Positions 61,319 through 64,000 of a DNA stretch of 64,000 nt are shown one piece after another. Source of the DNA: Magnetospirillum sp. 15-1 (GTDB lineage: Bacteria > Pseudomonadota > Alphaproteobacteria > Rhodospirillales > Magnetospirillaceae); the NCBI RefSeq assembly GCF_900184795.1, contig NZ_FXXN01000022.1:77501-141500 (forward strand), in the 5' to 3' direction. A model generated the notes under the pieces. It made no database searches, had not been told where the DNA came from, and saw nothing but the letters and a program-made list of their open reading frames with translations. Each line of letters opens with the position of its first letter. Position 1 is the stretch's first letter. Made by a program: the position numbers and the translations under genes.

Positions 61319-62506
61319 ATGACCTCCGCTGATCCCATCGTCATCGTCGGCGCCGCCCGCACCCCCATGGGCGGCTTTCAGGGCGACTTCGCCTCTCTCG
61401 CCGCCCCGGCGCTGGGCGCCACCGCCATCAAGGCGGCGGTGGAAAGGGCCGGCATCGCCCCCGATCAGGTGGACGAGGTGTTCATGGGCTGCGTTCTGCC
61501 GGCCGGTGTCGGCCAGGCCCCGGCGCGGCAGGCGTCCCTGGGCGCCGGCCTGCCGCGCTCGGCCGGCTGCACCACCATCTCCAAGGTCTGCGGCTCGGGC
61601 ATGAAGGCGGCCATGCTGGCCCACGACCTGCTGGTGGCCGGTACCGCCCGGGTGATGGTGGCGGGCGGCATGGAAAGCATGTCCAACGCCCCCTATCTGC
61701 TGGACAAGGCGCGTGGCGGCTATCGCCTGGGCCACGGCAAGGTCTACGACCACATGTTCCTGGACGGGCTGGAGGATGCCTATGACAGGGGCCGCCTGAT
61801 GGGCACCTTCGCCGAGGAATGCGCCGACAGCTACAAGTTCACCCGCGAGGCCCAGGACGGCTTCGCGCTGGCCTCCCTGTCCCGCGCCCAGAAGGCCATC
61901 GCCGAAGGCTCCTTCGCCGCCGAGATCGCCCCGGTCACCCTCAAGGGCCGCAAGGGCGACGTGCTGGTCGGCATCGACGAGCAGCCGGGCAAGGCCATGC
62001 CCGACAAGATTCCGACCTTGAAGCCCGCCTTCCGCGAGGGCGGCACGGTGACGGCGGCCAATTCGTCCTCCATCTCGGACGGTGCCGCCGCTCTGGTGAT
62101 GATGCGCCGCTCGGAAGCCGTCCGGCGCGGCCTCGCCCCCATGGCCACCATCTTGGGACACACCAACTTCGCCCAGGCCCCGGCCCTGTTCACCACCGCC
62201 CCGGTGGGCGCCATCAAGGCGCTGCTGGACAAGGTGGGCTGCAAGGCCGGCGATATCGATCTGTGGGAGATCAACGAGGCCTTCGCCGTGGTCACCATGG
62301 CGGCCATGCACGACTTGAAGCTCGACCACGAGCGGGTCAACGTCCATGGCGGCGCCTGCGCCCTGGGACACCCCATCGGCGCCTCGGGCGCCCGCATCAT
62401 CGTCACCCTGATGGCGGCGCTGAAGACCTATGGCCTGAAGCGCGGCGTGGCCAGCCTGTGCATCGGCGGCGGCGAGGCCACCGCCATGATGGTGGAGCTG
62501 GCCTAG
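61319..62506 (+). CDS. Acetyl-CoA C-acyltransferase (thiolase)
   Basis: 395 residues. Nucleophile Cys91 in [13 protein letters not shown], His351 in [13 protein letters not shown] and Cys381 in [41 protein letters not shown] is the usual start. Either degradative beta-ketothiolase or acetoacetyl-CoA thiolase; next to an acyl-CoA dehydrogenase (1 base away) a beta-oxidation role is likely. It could also feed acetoacetyl-CoA to PHA synthesis, but no phaB is nearby. Confidence 0.94.
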   Translation: MTSADPIVIVGAARTPMGGFQGDFASLAAPALGATAIKAAVERAGIAPDQVDEVFMGCVLPAGVGQAPARQASLGAGLPRSAGCTTISKVCGSGMKAAMLAHDLLVAGTARVMVAGGMESMSNAPYLLDKARGGYRLGHGKVYDHMFLDGLEDAYDRGRLMGTFAEECADSYKFTREAQDGFALASLSRAQKAIAEGSFAAEIAPVTLKGRKGDVLVGIDEQPGKAMPDKIPTLKPAFREGGTVTAANSSSISDGAAALVMMRRSEAVRRGLAPMATILGHTNFAQAPALFTTAPVGAIKALLDKVGCKAGDIDLWEINEAFAVVTMAAMHDLKLDHERVNVHGGACALGHPIGASGARIIVTLMAALKTYGLKRGVASLCIGGGEATAMMVELA

Positions 62507-62507
62507 C

Positions 62508-63644
62508 ATGATCCCCACCGAGGAGCAGCAGTTGATCCGCGACATGGCGCGGAACTTCGCGAGAGAGAAGCTGGCCCCCAACGCCGCCCGCTGGGACCGC
62601 GAGCACCTGTTCCCCAGAGACGCCATCGCCGAAATGGGCGAGTTGGGCTTCCTCGGCATGGTGGTGCCGCCCGAATGGGGCGGCGCCGGTACCGACTACG
62701 TCTCCTACGCCATGGCGGTAATGGAGATCGCCGCCGGCTGCGGCCCGCTGTCGACCATCATGAGCGTGCACAACTCGGTGGGCTGCATGCCCATCCTCTC
62801 CTACGGCACCGACGCCCAGAAGGAGGAGTTCCTGCGCCCCATGGCACGGGGCGAGACGCTGGGCTGCTTCTGCCTGACCGAGCCCGAGGCCGGTTCCGAC
62901 GCCGCCTCGATCCGCACCAGGGCGCGCAAGGACGGCGACCGCTACATCATCAACGGCGCCAAGCAGTTCATCAGCACCGCCCGGAACGGCCAGGTGGCCA
63001 TCGTCTTCGCCGTCACCGATCCGCAGGCGGGCAAGCGCGGCATCTCGGCCTTCGTGGTGCCCACCGACACGCCCGGCTTCAACGTGGTCCGCGTCGAGGA
63101 CAAGCTGGGCCAGCACCTGTCCGACACCTGCCAACTGGCCTTCGAGGACATGGCCGTTCCCGCCGCCCGTCGCCTGGGCGAGGAGGGCGAGGGCCTGAAG
63201 ATCGCGCTCGCCAACCTGGAAGGCGGCCGCCTGGGCATCGCCGCGCAAAGCGTCGGCATGGCGCGCTCGGCCTTCGACCACGCCCTTGCCTACGCCCGCG
63301 AACGCAAGCAGTTCGGCAAGCCCATCTTCGAGCATCAGGCCGTGGCTTTCCGGCTGGCCGACATGGCGACCAAAATCGAGGTGGCCGAGCAGATGGTGCT
63401 GCACGCCGCCACCCTGCGCGATGCGGGGCGGCCGTGCCTCAAGGAGGCCTCCATGGCCAAGCTGTTCGCGTCCGAGATGGCGGAGCGCGTCTGCTCCGAC
63501 GCCATCCAGATTCATGGCGGCTATGGCTATCTCGCCGATTTCCCGGTGGAACGCATTTACCGCGACGTCCGGGTCTGTCAGATTTATGAAGGAACCAGCG
63601 ATATCCAGCGCCTGGTGATCTCTCGCGCCTTGGCGACGGAATAG
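62508..63644 (+). CDS. Acyl-CoA dehydrogenase
   Basis: 378 residues. FAD site [19 protein letters not shown], then [30 protein letters not shown] and [41 protein letters not shown] with the catalytic Glu in YEGTS. It belongs to the short-chain/butyryl group by motif. Same length as the enzyme at 48.7 kb but clearly a different member. One base after the thiolase stop and 12 before the stress protein, so all three are one unit. Confidence 0.93.
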   Translation: MIPTEEQQLIRDMARNFAREKLAPNAARWDREHLFPRDAIAEMGELGFLGMVVPPEWGGAGTDYVSYAMAVMEIAAGCGPLSTIMSVHNSVGCMPILSYGTDAQKEEFLRPMARGETLGCFCLTEPEAGSDAASIRTRARKDGDRYIINGAKQFISTARNGQVAIVFAVTDPQAGKRGISAFVVPTDTPGFNVVRVEDKLGQHLSDTCQLAFEDMAVPAARRLGEEGEGLKIALANLEGGRLGIAAQSVGMARSAFDHALAYARERKQFGKPIFEHQAVAFRLADMATKIEVAEQMVLHAATLRDAGRPCLKEASMAKLFASEMAERVCSDAIQIHGGYGYLADFPVERIYRDVRVCQIYEGTSDIQRLVISRALATE

Positions 63645-63656
63645 GGGAACAGGACC

Positions 63657-64000
63657 ATGAAAGACATCCTCGTCCACATCGACGACAGCGAGCGCTGCGC
63701 CGCCCGCCTGGACATCGCCATCGGTCTGGCCAAGAGCTTCGACGCCCGCCTGACCGGACTGTTCGCCCGGACCGAAAGCCATCGCCCCAGCGCCGTCGCC
63801 CACAAGGCCAGCGACCAACTGGTCCAGGCCCGCGACGCCGCCAAGGAAAAGTTCAACGCCGCCTGTGCCGCCGTAGGCGTCAGGTCCCGCTGGTGGCAAC
63901 TGGCCCACGGCGAGCCCGGCCACGTGGTCAGCGAGACCATGTTCTGCGCCCGCTATGCCGATCTGGTGGTGATGGGCCAGACCGAGGCCAAGAGCAAGCT
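63657..64000 (+). CDS. Universal stress protein, 3' end cut off by the window
   Basis: First 114 residues visible. Starts MKDILVHIDDSERCAARLDI, followed by AIGLAKSFDARLTGLFART, the UspA fold start; ADLVVMGQTEAKSK at the edge is the strand before the nucleotide-binding G-2x-G-9x-G(S/T) motif, which lies beyond the window. Co-transcribed with the acyl-CoA dehydrogenase. Tandem-type Usp proteins of about 280 residues are common in this group, so length cannot be judged. Confidence 0.85.
   Translation, partial: MKDILVHIDDSERCAARLDIAIGLAKSFDARLTGLFARTESHRPSAVAHKASDQLVQARDAAKEKFNAACAAVGVRSRWWQLAHGEPGHVVSETMFCARYADLVVMGQTEAKSK

Overview
The window is GC-rich bacterial DNA from an alphaproteobacterium, most likely Rhodospirillales and Magnetospirillum-like. 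This is inferred from gene content: a DivK-type regulator, dctPQM and TAXI TRAP transporters, a class I PHA synthase, Nnr-type Crp/Fnr regulators, many orphan sensor kinases and GGDEF proteins, and acyl-CoA catabolic clusters with mitochondrial-type enzymes. No magnetosome, rRNA, phage, transposase or CRISPR sequence was seen. The genus is inference, not shown.

Layout. 1-5.5 kb: 3' part of an M23 peptidase gene, a degenerate GGDEF-EAL-like protein, a small His-rich protein, phaC, tRNA-Pro(UGG) and a DUF192 protein. 5.5-6.0 kb: an AT-rich island with a near-perfect 24-bp palindrome, tandem TATAGT hexamers, an anti-Shine-Dalgarno CCTCCTT and a strong terminator, a candidate small RNA locus. 6-12.5 kb: three regulators (FixJ-like, DctR-like, DctS-like) divergent from dctPQM, which is preceded by a sigma-54-type -24/-12 element. 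12.5-15.9 kb: TAXI-type TRAP transporter with DUF1850. 15.9-21.3 kb: ChaN-like protein, Cache histidine kinase, ABC-F ATPase, ndk. 21.4-29.2 kb: XRE regulator, two GGDEF proteins and two Cache-like histidine kinases. 29.2-32.0 kb: sulfate transporter genes sbp-cysT-cysW without cysA. 32.2-36.7 kb: a third diguanylate cyclase, rpmG, divK, DUF423, FecR-domain protein, purU, an acidic protein. 36.9-40.8 kb: a probable nitric-oxide-response block (hemerythrin, NnrS-like membrane protein, tandem DUF2249, two Crp/Fnr regulators) with two Nnr-like operator sites. 40.9-44.3 kb: a murI homologue in which one expected catalytic Cys is Asp, two small metal-type proteins, an XRE regulator, a weakly coding gap and a sensorless histidine kinase.

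44.3-64 kb is a large carbon-catabolism region. One half is a valine/branched acyl-CoA set (SDR hydroxyacyl-CoA dehydrogenase, 3-hydroxyisobutyryl-CoA hydrolase, malonyl-CoA synthetase, GntR/FCD regulator, isobutyryl-CoA dehydrogenase-like enzyme, 3-hydroxyisobutyrate dehydrogenase). The other is a branched-chain-amino-acid-type ABC transporter (LivG, H, M, K, F) interleaved with two CoA ligases, followed by aldehyde dehydrogenase, thiolase, a second acyl-CoA dehydrogenase and a universal stress protein. This order suggests uptake of a carboxylic acid coupled to CoA activation and beta-oxidation. A MntA-HepT toxin-antitoxin pair sits on the opposite strand inside that run.

Recurring themes: hairpins directly after substrate-binding-protein genes in three transporter operons; dispersed double-hairpin repeats; and TTGTAT/ATACAA operator-like sites around the GntR gene and in front of the XRE gene.
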